NCBI GenBank assembly: GCA_024227565.1
Contig: JAAEUE010000057.1
Span: 1-57,702, forward strand
DNA: 57,702 bases
Origin: Alphaproteobacteria bacterium
Lineage (GTDB): Bacteria > Pseudomonadota > Alphaproteobacteria > Rhizobiales > CAJQND01
Reading direction: 5' to 3'
Part shown: positions 19,353 to 26,043 of the stretch, piece by piece
Layout: every line of letters begins with the position of its first letter
Position numbering within the stretch: the stretch's first letter is position 1
Program-made: the position numbers and the translations under genes
Notes under the pieces: model-generated
The model's input: the letters and a program-made list of their open reading frames with translations, nothing else
Told to the model about the DNA's origin: nothing
Database searches by the model: none

Positions 19353-19455
19353 AGCAACCGCCGATCAGACGGTTACGGCTGAGCGGGGATAAGTTGCTCG
19401 CCCGTAACGAAAATCTGGGGCAACTTCCGCTCAGTTTGAGCGGAAGTTGCCCTAG
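19350..19455 (+). repeat. 105-bp two-hairpin repeat (MITE-like), copy 1
   Basis: It opens TAGAGCAAC and closes GTTGCCCTA, which are inverted with one mismatch. It holds two stem-loops: GAGCAAC...GTTGCTC, enclosing the GATCAGACGG arm, and a second built on CTTCCGCTCA/TGAGCGGAAG. Other copies are at 38174-38278 (inverted) and 52936-53041. Here it lies between the Arg-rich gene and a cytochrome c gene. Confidence 0.85.
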
Positions 19456-19513
19456 ATCGGCGAGTGGCCGCACGTTAGGTGTCAGTGAGAGAGCGATCTC
19501 GAACACATTTACC

Positions 19514-19954
19514 GTGCGGCGGCGGCATTTTGCGGCTTCACTGCCGCATGCAGTTCTCATCGCGTTGCTGGCAAGCACACCGGCAGCCATGCCAATGGAA
19601 GTGGACATTGCACTGGCGGCAGACGAGTTCCGAACCTATTGCGGCGTCTGTCACGGGAGCGATGGACGAAGCGGCGGGCCGGCCGCGAAAGCCTTGAAGG
19701 ACCGCCCACCGGATCTGACAAAACTTACCAGGCGCGCCGGGGGGCGTTTTCCAGCCGAAGCGGTTTTTCAAAAGATCGAAGGCCTGAACATGCCGGCGGC
19801 CCACGGCACTTCCGACATGCCGATCTGGGGCCAACGATTTGTAGAGCAAGAACTGGGGGACGGGGTGCTGCTGAAAGATGCCCGAAAAGCGGCCAAAGCA
19901 ACGATAAGGCGCATCAACAGGCTCATAAAATATCTCGAAGCAATCCAAGAGTAG
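19514..19954 (+). CDS. Monoheme cytochrome c, copy 1
   Basis: A small periplasmic class I-like cytochrome c, 146 residues from a GTG start at 19514. The GTG is chosen because it is followed by a good signal peptide (MRRRHFAASLPHAVLIALLA). Heme is attached at CGVCH (43-47), and the likely axial Met is M93 or M102 in the segment LNMPAAHGTSDMPIWG. It is a paralogue of the cytochrome at 20907-21362, with which it shares GGP.A..L...PP.LT, GG.FPA..V and MP.AHG...MP.WG. It runs towards that gene. It presumably shuttles electrons in the pathway controlled by the nearby FNR-type boxes; its partner is unknown. Confidence 0.82.
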   Translation: MRRRHFAASLPHAVLIALLASTPAAMPMEVDIALAADEFRTYCGVCHGSDGRSGGPAAKALKDRPPDLTKLTRRAGGRFPAEAVFQKIEGLNMPAAHGTSDMPIWGQRFVEQELGDGVLLKDARKAAKATIRRINRLIKYLEAIQE

Positions 19955-20051
19955 AAGGCTTCGGATCGAACGTGCCTTGGTCTTCCATATGGCTCAAGGC
20001 CAAACCGTGTATTGCCAGTCAAGCTCCGTGAAACAAAGAGGTGTTTAGCGA

Positions 20052-20174
20052 ATGGCCTTACATAAACGCATATTAGAATGGCAAGCGGCCCATCCCAATG
20101 TCACGTGGGTCGGATGGAGCATTATTTGGCTTGTGGTTTTGGTGTTGTTTTTTTGGCCGAAGCCGGCCGGGTGA
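20052..20174 (+). CDS. 40-residue single-span membrane peptide
   Basis: A short ORF with a good GAGG ribosome site 8 bases upstream. It encodes MALHKRILEWQAAHPNVTW, then a Trp-rich transmembrane stretch (VGWSIIWLVVLVLFFW) and a short PKPAG tail. The amphipathic start followed by one membrane helix resembles small subunits of membrane complexes. I do not recognise a named family. It overlaps the 3' end of the opposite-strand ORF at 20122-20553 by 53 bp, so at most a short tail of one gene is constrained by the other. Expression is not shown. Confidence 0.5.
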   Translation: MALHKRILEWQAAHPNVTWVGWSIIWLVVLVLFFWPKPAG

Positions 20175-20553
20175 CCTTATGGCCGCCATTAGCCGTGTGT
20201 GCAGTCTGGCCGGAGAGCTGTTCCATCAGGATCATTGCCTTTGTTGTAGCGTGCAGTAGGGCCAGCGGAACGGTTGGAGCCGTTGCCTCAACCCGATAGT
20301 CAGCCTCCATTGCTGTACTGCTGAGCGTTACGTAGGGCAAGATCCCCGTAGGCCCGTGTCCCACATGCCAATGCCAATTGGGAAGAACAGCTCCAATCAA
20401 CCTCAAACACGCATCAACAGACGACGTATAGTTTTCTTTCGGCTCCCCAGCCTGTGCAGTGGGCAGTGAGGTTGAAATGAGAGCGTCCAGCGCACGGCAT
20501 GGTCCGGTTGTCTCAGCAATCTGCTTATTCAGAGTTTTGAGGTTTGCATGCAT
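20122..20553 (-). CDS. Unknown protein resembling the phage ABA-sandwich fold
   Basis: A 143-residue protein. Its central part (CLRLIGAVLPNWHWHVGHG, then VEATAPTVPLALLHATTKAMI) recalls the short 'phage ABA sandwich' domain, in which a Trp-Gly core is followed by an APx.PLAL..A helix. That likeness is by eye and weak. The C-terminal 30 residues are basic, Thr/Lys-rich and overlap the 40-residue membrane peptide on the other strand. It lies 37 bp downstream of the next unknown gene and probably belongs to the same minus-strand unit as the cytochrome at 20907. No role can be assigned. Confidence 0.5.
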   Translation of the reverse strand: MHANLKTLNKQIAETTGPCRALDALISTSLPTAQAGEPKENYTSSVDACLRLIGAVLPNWHWHVGHGPTGILPYVTLSSTAMEADYRVEATAPTVPLALLHATTKAMILMEQLSGQTAHTANGGHKVTRPASAKKTTPKPQAK

Positions 20554-20590
20554 TCGCCAATGACCCAGCGTTGAGCTTGCCAGCGGGACC

Positions 20591-20893
20591 TTACTTTTTC
20601 AGGGCACGGCCCAGTTTCGCAGTTGCGTCTCTCAACTGAGTGCGATGTTCCGGCGGCAGTGTCTTCGTGGAGGTGACCTGTTCTGCCAGGGACTCAAGGA
20701 TCGAACTGAACAGATGGTGGTGCAGATGAAACGCCACGTGCCGCCTCTCATCCCCTGGACGGTCGAGCACAATGTGCACGCCTTGCTCGTCCACGTTCAC
20801 GTCAAACCGGCTCGTGTGGCTGAAGGACCCGTGATAGAATTTATCGGGGAAATCGATCGAGACTTCGGCCTTATCGACAATCGGCTTTGACAT
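20591..20893 (-). CDS. Conserved-looking protein of unknown function, 100 residues
   Basis: A compact soluble protein that starts MSKPIVDKAEVSIDFPDKFY. It contains a His-rich stretch (RRHVAFHLHHHLFSSILESLAEQV) and a Lys-rich helical C-terminus (LRDATAKLGRALKK). No signal peptide or membrane helix is seen, so it should be cytoplasmic, unlike its cytochrome neighbours. The His cluster might bind a metal or heme, but that is inference. It starts 13 bp after the stop of the upstream cytochrome c gene, so the two are almost surely co-transcribed. Confidence 0.6.
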   Translation of the reverse strand: MSKPIVDKAEVSIDFPDKFYHGSFSHTSRFDVNVDEQGVHIVLDRPGDERRHVAFHLHHHLFSSILESLAEQVTSTKTLPPEHRTQLRDATAKLGRALKK

Positions 20894-20906
20894 GCGGCAG
20901 GCCCCT

Positions 20907-21362
20907 CTATTCCTGGACTGACTTCAGGAAGGCAACGAGGCCACGAATGCGCTTGTCTATTTTTTCGGGCGGTGGCGTCTTGTCTCCGGTGTGCAGGCTG
21001 TCGGCGATCGCCTCATAGGCGAACCATACGCCCCATACAGGCATTTGCTTGTTGCCGTGCGCACGAGGCATCTCGAGGCCATCTATAGTTTTGTACACTT
21101 TCTTCGCTGGAAACGTGCCGCCATTCCTGTGGGCGATGAGGGTCAGGTTCGGCGGTTCCACTGAAAGCACGTCGGCGACCGGGCCACCTCCGGCTCCACC
21201 CCATCCATGGCAGCTGGCGCAGAAGGACTGGAAGTCCCGCTCGGCACTCTTGTGCGCCTCGTCTTGCGCGCTTGAGGGTGAAGACATTGTGACACCCGCT
21301 AAGAACACAGCCAGTGCTGCGGCAATGCTGGTTCCTGTTCGCGAATTGGTCGGTCGGTTCAT
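20907..21362 (-). CDS. Monoheme cytochrome c, copy 2
   Basis: A periplasmic cytochrome c of 151 residues. The ATG at 21362 (MNRPTNSRTG) is preferred over an upstream in-frame start because it begins a standard signal peptide ending ...SPSSAQ. Heme binds at CASCH (48-52); M98 and M107 (LEMPRAHGNKQMPVWG) are candidate sixth ligands. It is paralogous to the cytochrome at 19514. A near-consensus FNR-type box lies 81 bp upstream. It leads a likely operon with the two unknown genes downstream. Confidence 0.85.
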   Translation of the reverse strand: MNRPTNSRTGTSIAAALAVFLAGVTMSSPSSAQDEAHKSAERDFQSFCASCHGWGGAGGGPVADVLSVEPPNLTLIAHRNGGTFPAKKVYKTIDGLEMPRAHGNKQMPVWGVWFAYEAIADSLHTGDKTPPPEKIDKRIRGLVAFLKSVQE

Positions 21363-21442
21363 GGTGAAGAACTCCTCGCTATTTGAAACAGGCTTGCGCC
21401 GGATGCGAGGTTGGAAGTCTGCAGCATCGGTTCGCCGGCGCA

Positions 21443-21456
21443 ATGACTTGGATCAA
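21443..21456 (-). promoter_or_regulatory. FNR/FixK-type box before cytochrome c copy 2
   Basis: On the minus strand this reads TTGATCCAAGTCAT, nine of ten defined positions of TTGAY-N4-RTCAA. It sits in a 26-bp block (21441-21466) repeated almost exactly at 22574-22599. Confidence 0.6.
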
Positions 21457-21499
21457 ATGGCCCAGGAGACCAAGATTTCTCAAGCCGCCTTTGCGGTGC

Positions 21500-22513
21500 T
21501 CACTGACCGCCCTTGTCATCAAGTGTCTGCAGATAGGCAAGCAGGTCGGCCAGTCTCTTTTCCGGCAAGAACCGCAAAGACAACATATCGGCTGAGGGGA
21601 CACCATTCATGATCTTGTGGAGGGCCTGCGCCGGCCGATTGTGGGCCACCCAGCCAAGGGACGATCTGTCTCCATCTTCACCTTGGAAATAGGCCTTGCC
21701 GTCAGCCTGATGGCAGGAGACGCACACCCCTTCAAAAATGTCTTTTCCCAACAGAGGGTCACCAACTGGTTTCCCGCCAACAATTATAGCGGAGAAGGCG
21801 AACTGACCCGTGCTCACGAAATGCGCCAGAGTGTCGATTTGGCCCCCAGTGAGACCTTGCAAGTTGTCTTTGTGACCGGGCGCCTGCATGAGCTTGATGA
21901 GCGTCGTGGGGGATCTTCCAGCGGCCGGACGCAAGCTATGGAAAGTTTTTGATTTGCTCACGTCCCCAAGCTCACCCGCTCTGCCGGAATAGTCCCAGCC
22001 ATGACAGGAAACACAGCGCCATGTATTCGCAGCGGTGGTTTTGACGCCGACAGGAAAGAGCGGATTGGGTTGTTCCGGCGGTTGTTTGCCGGTCACCAAC
22101 CAATGATTGTCGTACAGCTTACCGCCACGGCTGATTTCAGAGGCTTCACCTGGCTCCGCACCGTGCGCGGGCGGCGTGGAGGAGAATGCAAAGACATGAA
22201 GTGCCATCAGGCACGCGAGGAGAAACGGCAAGTCTGATCTCTGGAGTAGATTTGATACGTTCATTGGAGCCTCGAAACTAGGTCGCGGCATCTTTGCCGC
22301 CGCGGCGAGGGCCTCTGCGTCATCCGACCATTCACCGCACCATTGCCGCCGCTCAGTTGTTGGGAACTTTTGCACGATCACACCCGTTTCCGGATTGACG
22401 GTCACCCCCGGTGGAAATCTATGACAGTGGCCCACTGTCGGAGGGTCTGCCGTGTGGTCGCTCACCCAATAGATGCAATGCGAACTGGTGGGGCTAATGG
22501 GGCTGATGCTCAT
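21500..22513 (-). CDS. Diheme cytochrome c with an N-terminal three-Cys domain
   Basis: From the ATG at 22513 (AGGAG seven bases upstream) the product has 337 residues. Residues 1-65 form a small Cys domain with C13, C30 (GHCHRFPPGV) and C59 (QWCGEW). It resembles a widespread family of tiny proteins with CRxW, CRRxPP and WCGE motifs and no known function. A second ATG at 22264, residue 84, has its own GAGG site five bases upstream. It begins a classic signal peptide, then two heme sites CVSCH at 167-171 and 264-268. There is no stop between the parts, so this is either a true fusion with an internal membrane anchor or two starts in one frame. The cytochrome part (KLYDNHW, WRCVSCHGWDYSG) resembles diheme proteins of denitrifiers and sulfur oxidisers. 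An FNR-type box lies upstream. Confidence 0.75.
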   Translation of the reverse strand: MSISPISPTSSHCIYWVSDHTADPPTVGHCHRFPPGVTVNPETGVIVQKFPTTERRQWCGEWSDDAEALAAAAKMPRPSFEAPMNVSNLLQRSDLPFLLACLMALHVFAFSSTPPAHGAEPGEASEISRGGKLYDNHWLVTGKQPPEQPNPLFPVGVKTTAANTWRCVSCHGWDYSGRAGELGDVSKSKTFHSLRPAAGRSPTTLIKLMQAPGHKDNLQGLTGGQIDTLAHFVSTGQFAFSAIIVGGKPVGDPLLGKDIFEGVCVSCHQADGKAYFQGEDGDRSSLGWVAHNRPAQALHKIMNGVPSADMLSLRFLPEKRLADLLAYLQTLDDKGGQ

Positions 22514-22575
22514 GGACAGGCTCCTGGTTGAAACAGGTCGTGTTTGCACTCAGCGCGTCTGCCACTTGATTTGCA

Positions 22576-22589
22576 ATGACTTGGATCAA
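22576..22589 (-). promoter_or_regulatory. FNR/FixK-type box before the diheme cytochrome
   Basis: The minus strand reads TTGATCCAAGTCAT, identical to the box at 21443. It lies 63 bp before the ATG at 22513 and 226 bp before the divergent globin gene, and could serve both. Confidence 0.6.
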
Positions 22590-22814
22590 ATGGCTCAGGC
22601 GGCCTGGGTTGTTCTGCCCGGTGTCTTGCGCATCAAGCAGCCTGAGGACAAAGGCAAACACCGGCAGCCACCTGTGGACTGAACCAAACGTCCGGGTTGC
22701 AGTTGGGACTTCAGTTAACCGCTCGCATCCGCTTGCGGAGCACGCCAGGTTGTGAAATTGTCCGGGTGGGCGCAAATTCATGTATCGATCGAAGAACAAC
22801 GGAACACTCACGTC

Positions 22815-23231
22815 ATGAGCCCGGAAGAGATTGAGCACGTCAATCAAAGTTGGCAATCCATTGTGCTGATGGGCGACACGGCCATTCAGATGTTCTATCG
22901 CCGCCTGTTCACCATCGATGCCAGCGCCCACGCCCTGTTCTCAGAGACCCAAATGGCCGAGCAACGCGTCAAGTTCATGGAAACCTTCGGGCTTCTGGTG
23001 GAGAACATTGACAACCTTGAAGCCCATGAGCTCATGCTGGAGGAACTCGGCCGGCGCCATGCGGCGGTTGGAGTTGAGGACCATCATTATGATGCGGTTC
23101 ACCAGGCGCTGGTCTCAACCATCGAGAGCAGTCTCGGCCATGTGCTCGACAGGGAAGCGCGCATCGCCTGGGATATTGCCTACCGGCGAATGACCACAGC
23201 CATGCGCCGCGGCGCTGCTGAGGTGAACTAG
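22815..23231 (+). CDS. Single-domain globin
   Basis: A 138-residue globin-domain protein without a reductase module. I chose the ATG at 22815 (MSPEEIEHVNQSW) because the globin A helix starts there. The helix CD corner holds ALF, and the proximal heme-binding His is in LGRRHAAVGV, the standard F8 segment of flavohemoglobin-like globins. Such proteins bind O2 and NO and often detoxify NO. It is divergent from the diheme cytochrome gene, and an FNR-type box lies between them. Together with the c-type cytochromes this supports a role under low oxygen or NO stress, though no reductase partner is seen nearby. Confidence 0.88.
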   Translation: MSPEEIEHVNQSWQSIVLMGDTAIQMFYRRLFTIDASAHALFSETQMAEQRVKFMETFGLLVENIDNLEAHELMLEELGRRHAAVGVEDHHYDAVHQALVSTIESSLGHVLDREARIAWDIAYRRMTTAMRRGAAEVN

Positions 23232-23239
23232 AGACTGCA

Positions 23240-23500
23240 CATCGTCACCCCGGAGCTACGCGCTCAAGCTTACCCCCCTTCCCCACATCCTTGCGAAGAT
23301 GGGGCTACCCTCAAACTGTCATCCCGGAATTTGCGCAGCAAATATCCGGGATCCCCGTTTCCGCGGGCATAACGAAGAGGGGAGAGAGGATCCCACTAAA
23401 CCCCGCATCCCTGCGAAAGCAGGGATCCACGCGATCCTTCCGCGCACTCCGAGCCATGGGCCCCTGCTTTCGCAGGGGCGCGGGGGAGATGGGTGTGGCG
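23240..23500. repeat. Intergenic mosaic of palindromic repeats
   Basis: The 299-bp gap between the convergent globin and moeB genes holds several hairpins. One is the palindrome at 23318-23354, the second copy of the element at 6856. Two more are GAAA/TTTC-loop hairpins, CCCTGC-GAAA-GCAGGG at 23409-23424 and its inverted form at 23461-23478. No gene is apparent. The hairpins could terminate both convergent transcripts. Confidence 0.65.
23318..23354 (+). repeat. Dispersed palindromic repeat, copy 2
   Basis: It starts GTCATCCCGGAATTTG and continues CGCAGCAAATATCCGGGATCC. It is the reverse complement of the element at 6856-6889 with a few changes at the ends. The arms are TCCCGGA/TCCGGGA and ATTTG/CAAAT. 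Confidence 0.75.
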
Positions 23501-23530
23501 CTGGTCAGAACCAGATCGACGTGCGCAGCA

Positions 23531-24304
23531 TCACCCAGTACCGTTCAACGGATTGCCGGGGTTCCACGTGAGCTTCAGCTCATAGAACGATGTGGCAAGG
23601 CCGTCATACATGACCAGGCGCCCGGCCAGGCTCTCTCCGATGCCGATGATCTCTTTGATCACTTCGGTGGCCTGCAGGGTGCCGACCACCCCTGCCGTGA
23701 CCCCCAACACGCCGGCCTCGGCACACGTTGGCACGGCTCCAGGCGCCGGTGCTTTGTCATGCAGGCAGCGGTAGGTGGGAAGCGGGGTGCCGTCTTCCGC
23801 CGTCTCATACGGCTTGAAGGTGGAGATCTGACCATCGAACTGGCCAATGGCCGCTGAGACCAGCGGGACCTTGGCGTGGAAGCAGGCATCGGACACCAGG
23901 AAGCGGGTTTCGAAGTTGTCGCAGCCGTCGGCCACAATGTCATAGCCGGAGATTATCTCTGCGGCGTTCTCTTCGGTGAGGCGAAGAGTGTGCTCGATCA
24001 CCTCAACGTTCGGGTTGATGCCGGAGATCGTCTGATGGACGCTCTCGGTTTTGGTCATGCCCACACTGGGGGTGAGGTGAGCAATCTGGCGCTGGAGGTT
24101 TGACAGGGAAACCACATCGTCATCCACAATGCCGATTGTGCCCACGCCGGCCGCCGCCAGATAAAGCACCACAGGCGAACCCAGACCGCCGGCGCCGACC
24201 ACCAAGACCTTGGCCGCTTTCAGCTTCTGCTGGCCGGGGCCACCGACCTCATGCAGGATGATGTGGCGGGCATAGCGCTCCAGCTCTTCATCATTGAGGG
24301 CCAT
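23531..24304 (-). CDS. moeB: Molybdopterin-synthase adenylyltransferase (MoeB/ThiF family)
   Basis: An E1-like enzyme that adenylates the C-terminal Gly of a ubiquitin-like sulfur carrier such as MoaD or ThiS. The 257 residues contain the ATP loop VLVVGAGGLGSPVVLYLAAAGVGTIGIVDDD, the family segment SNLQRQIAH and VADGCDNFETR. The usual zinc-binding CxxC pairs of E. coli MoeB are not evident; only YRCLHDKAP and VPTCAEAG remain. There is no rhodanese domain. It lies 3 bp after dut. Whether it serves MoaD, ThiS or both cannot be decided here. Confidence 0.9.
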   Translation of the reverse strand: MALNDEELERYARHIILHEVGGPGQQKLKAAKVLVVGAGGLGSPVVLYLAAAGVGTIGIVDDDVVSLSNLQRQIAHLTPSVGMTKTESVHQTISGINPNVEVIEHTLRLTEENAAEIISGYDIVADGCDNFETRFLVSDACFHAKVPLVSAAIGQFDGQISTFKPYETAEDGTPLPTYRCLHDKAPAPGAVPTCAEAGVLGVTAGVVGTLQATEVIKEIIGIGESLAGRLVMYDGLATSFYELKLTWNPGNPLNGTG

Positions 24305-24307
24305 GGC

Positions 24308-24763
24308 TTACCTTTTGCCTGAGGAGCCGAAACCGCCCGTGCCGCGCGCTGTGTCGTCCAGGCTGTCAACTTCAACCCAGGTGCCTTGGGTCACGGGCGC
24401 GATAATGAGCTGGGCAATCCGGTCGCCGCGCTCGATCTCAAAGGTTTCCGCCCCGTGGTTGATCAGAATGACGCCAACCTCGCCCCTGTAATCGGCATCG
24501 ATCGTGCCTGGGGTGTTGAGGCAGGTGACGCCCTTCTTGAGCGCAAGGCCCGAGCGTGGCCGCACTTGGGCTTCAAACCCTGCAGGCAAGGCAATGGCCA
24601 GCCCAGTGGGCACCAAGGCCCGCGCGCCTGGCTCGAGGCGCATCGGGGCACTCACCGCCGCGCGCAGGTCCATGCCGGCTGCTGCTTCGCTCTCATAGGA
24701 GGGTAAAGGCAAGCCCGTCCCATGAGGCAGACGCTTTACCTGGATGTTCACGGCCGCGCTCAT
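24308..24763 (-). CDS. dut: dUTP pyrophosphatase
   Basis: This trimeric enzyme hydrolyses dUTP to dUMP, supplying dTMP synthesis and preventing uracil in DNA. All five family motifs are seen in 151 residues: [46 protein letters not shown] and the C-terminal [12 protein letters not shown]. The coaBC stop immediately precedes its start (24764/24763). The dut-coaBC pairing is conserved in many bacteria. Confidence 0.97.
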   Translation of the reverse strand: MSAAVNIQVKRLPHGTGLPLPSYESEAAAGMDLRAAVSAPMRLEPGARALVPTGLAIALPAGFEAQVRPRSGLALKKGVTCLNTPGTIDADYRGEVGVILINHGAETFEIERGDRIAQLIIAPVTQGTWVEVDSLDDTARGTGGFGSSGKR

Positions 24764-25996
24764 TCAGGTCCAAACGCCTTCATCGAGTTCGTTGCAAATT
24801 CTGTCCACCAGGCGGGCCGCAACGTCAGACTTTGCCATCTGCGGCCAGTTTTCAACCCCATCGGAGGTCACCAAATGAACCGTATTCTCATCGCCGCCCA
24901 TAACGCCTGTGCTGGGCGACACGTCATTGGCCACCACCCAGTCGCAGCCCTTGCGCTCGAGCTTTGCCTTGGCGTTCTCAACCACGTTCTCGGTTTCTGC
25001 CGCAAATCCGATGACCAGGCCAGGGCGGTTCTTCTTGTCTTTCGCGATGGTGGCCAGAATGTCTGGGTTCTCCGTCAGCTCCAATGCCGGCACATGGCCC
25101 GAGCCATCCTTCTTGATCTTCTGCTCAGACGCGCCGGCCGTGCGCCAATCAGAGACGGCGGCAGCGAAAATGCCCACATCCACAGGCATCTCATCTTGCA
25201 CCGCTTTGAGCATCTCTTCGGCGGTCTCCACCGGGATCACTTCAGCCCCCGGGGGCGGGTCAAGCCGTGTGGGGCCCGAAACGATGATGACGCGTGCGCC
25301 CAGGTTCGCGGCCACCGCGCCAATGGCGTAGCCTTGTTTGCCCGACGAACGGTTGGCGATGTAGCGCACCGGATCAATCGGCTCTTGGGTTGGGCCCGCG
25401 GTGATCAGGATCGTCTTGCCCGCCAGGCGAGGGCCTTCCAGATCGTCAAGCGGGCTGCCAAGCCTGGCACTCAGCGCTTCAATGATTTCCGCCGGCTCTG
25501 CCAGGCGCCCAGGGCCGTATTCCCCGCACGCCATGTCACCTTCGTTGGGGCCCACCACGTGAACCCCATCGCTGCGCAGGATCTCAAGATTACGCTGTGT
25601 GGCGGCATGCTCCCACATGCGCACGTTCATGGCCGGCGCAATCATCACCGGCTTGTCGGTGGCCAGAAGGCACGTGGTGGCAAGGTCGCTGCACTGGCCC
25701 GTGGCCATCTTGGCCATCAGGTCTGCAGTGGCCGGGGCCACCATCAGAATGTCTGCATCACGGGAAAGCTGGATGTGGCCGATTTCGGTCTCGTCTGTCA
25801 GGTCGAACATGTCGTCATAGACCTTGTCGCCCGACAGGCTGGCCAGCGACAGCGGCGTGACGAATTGTTTGGCCGCCGCGGTCATGATCACCCGCACCGA
25901 GGCCTCGCGCTCGCGCAGGCGCCGGATCAGCTCCAGGCATTTATAGGCGGCAATTCCGCCGCCCACGATGAGCAATATGCGCTTTCCTGCCAGCAT
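24764..25996 (-). CDS. coaBC: Bifunctional phosphopantothenoylcysteine synthetase/decarboxylase
   Basis: It catalyses two steps of coenzyme A synthesis: joining 4'-phosphopantothenate to cysteine (CoaB) and decarboxylating the product with FMN (CoaC). Of 410 residues, about the first 180 form the CoaC flavoprotein domain. This has GGGIAAYK, the active-site His in IGHIQLSRDADI, and the PAMNVRMWEH motif. The rest is CoaB with ITAGPTQEPIDPVRYIANRSSGKQG (quoted in part) and VANDVS. It is followed directly by dut and preceded by ubiB. Confidence 0.96.
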   Translation of the reverse strand: MLAGKRILLIVGGGIAAYKCLELIRRLREREASVRVIMTAAAKQFVTPLSLASLSGDKVYDDMFDLTDETEIGHIQLSRDADILMVAPATADLMAKMATGQCSDLATTCLLATDKPVMIAPAMNVRMWEHAATQRNLEILRSDGVHVVGPNEGDMACGEYGPGRLAEPAEIIEALSARLGSPLDDLEGPRLAGKTILITAGPTQEPIDPVRYIANRSSGKQGYAIGAVAANLGARVIIVSGPTRLDPPPGAEVIPVETAEEMLKAVQDEMPVDVGIFAAAVSDWRTAGASEQKIKKDGSGHVPALELTENPDILATIAKDKKNRPGLVIGFAAETENVVENAKAKLERKGCDWVVANDVSPSTGVMGGDENTVHLVTSDGVENWPQMAKSDVAARLVDRICNELDEGVWT

Positions 25997-26043
25997 TCGC
26001 GTCTACTCCAAACTAAACCGCCTGCACCATGGCATAACACCTC

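Noticed and set aside
19262..19513. Upstream extension of cytochrome c copy 1
   Set aside because: It would run through the Arg-rich gene and the 105-bp repeat. The GTG at 19514 gives a clean signal peptide.
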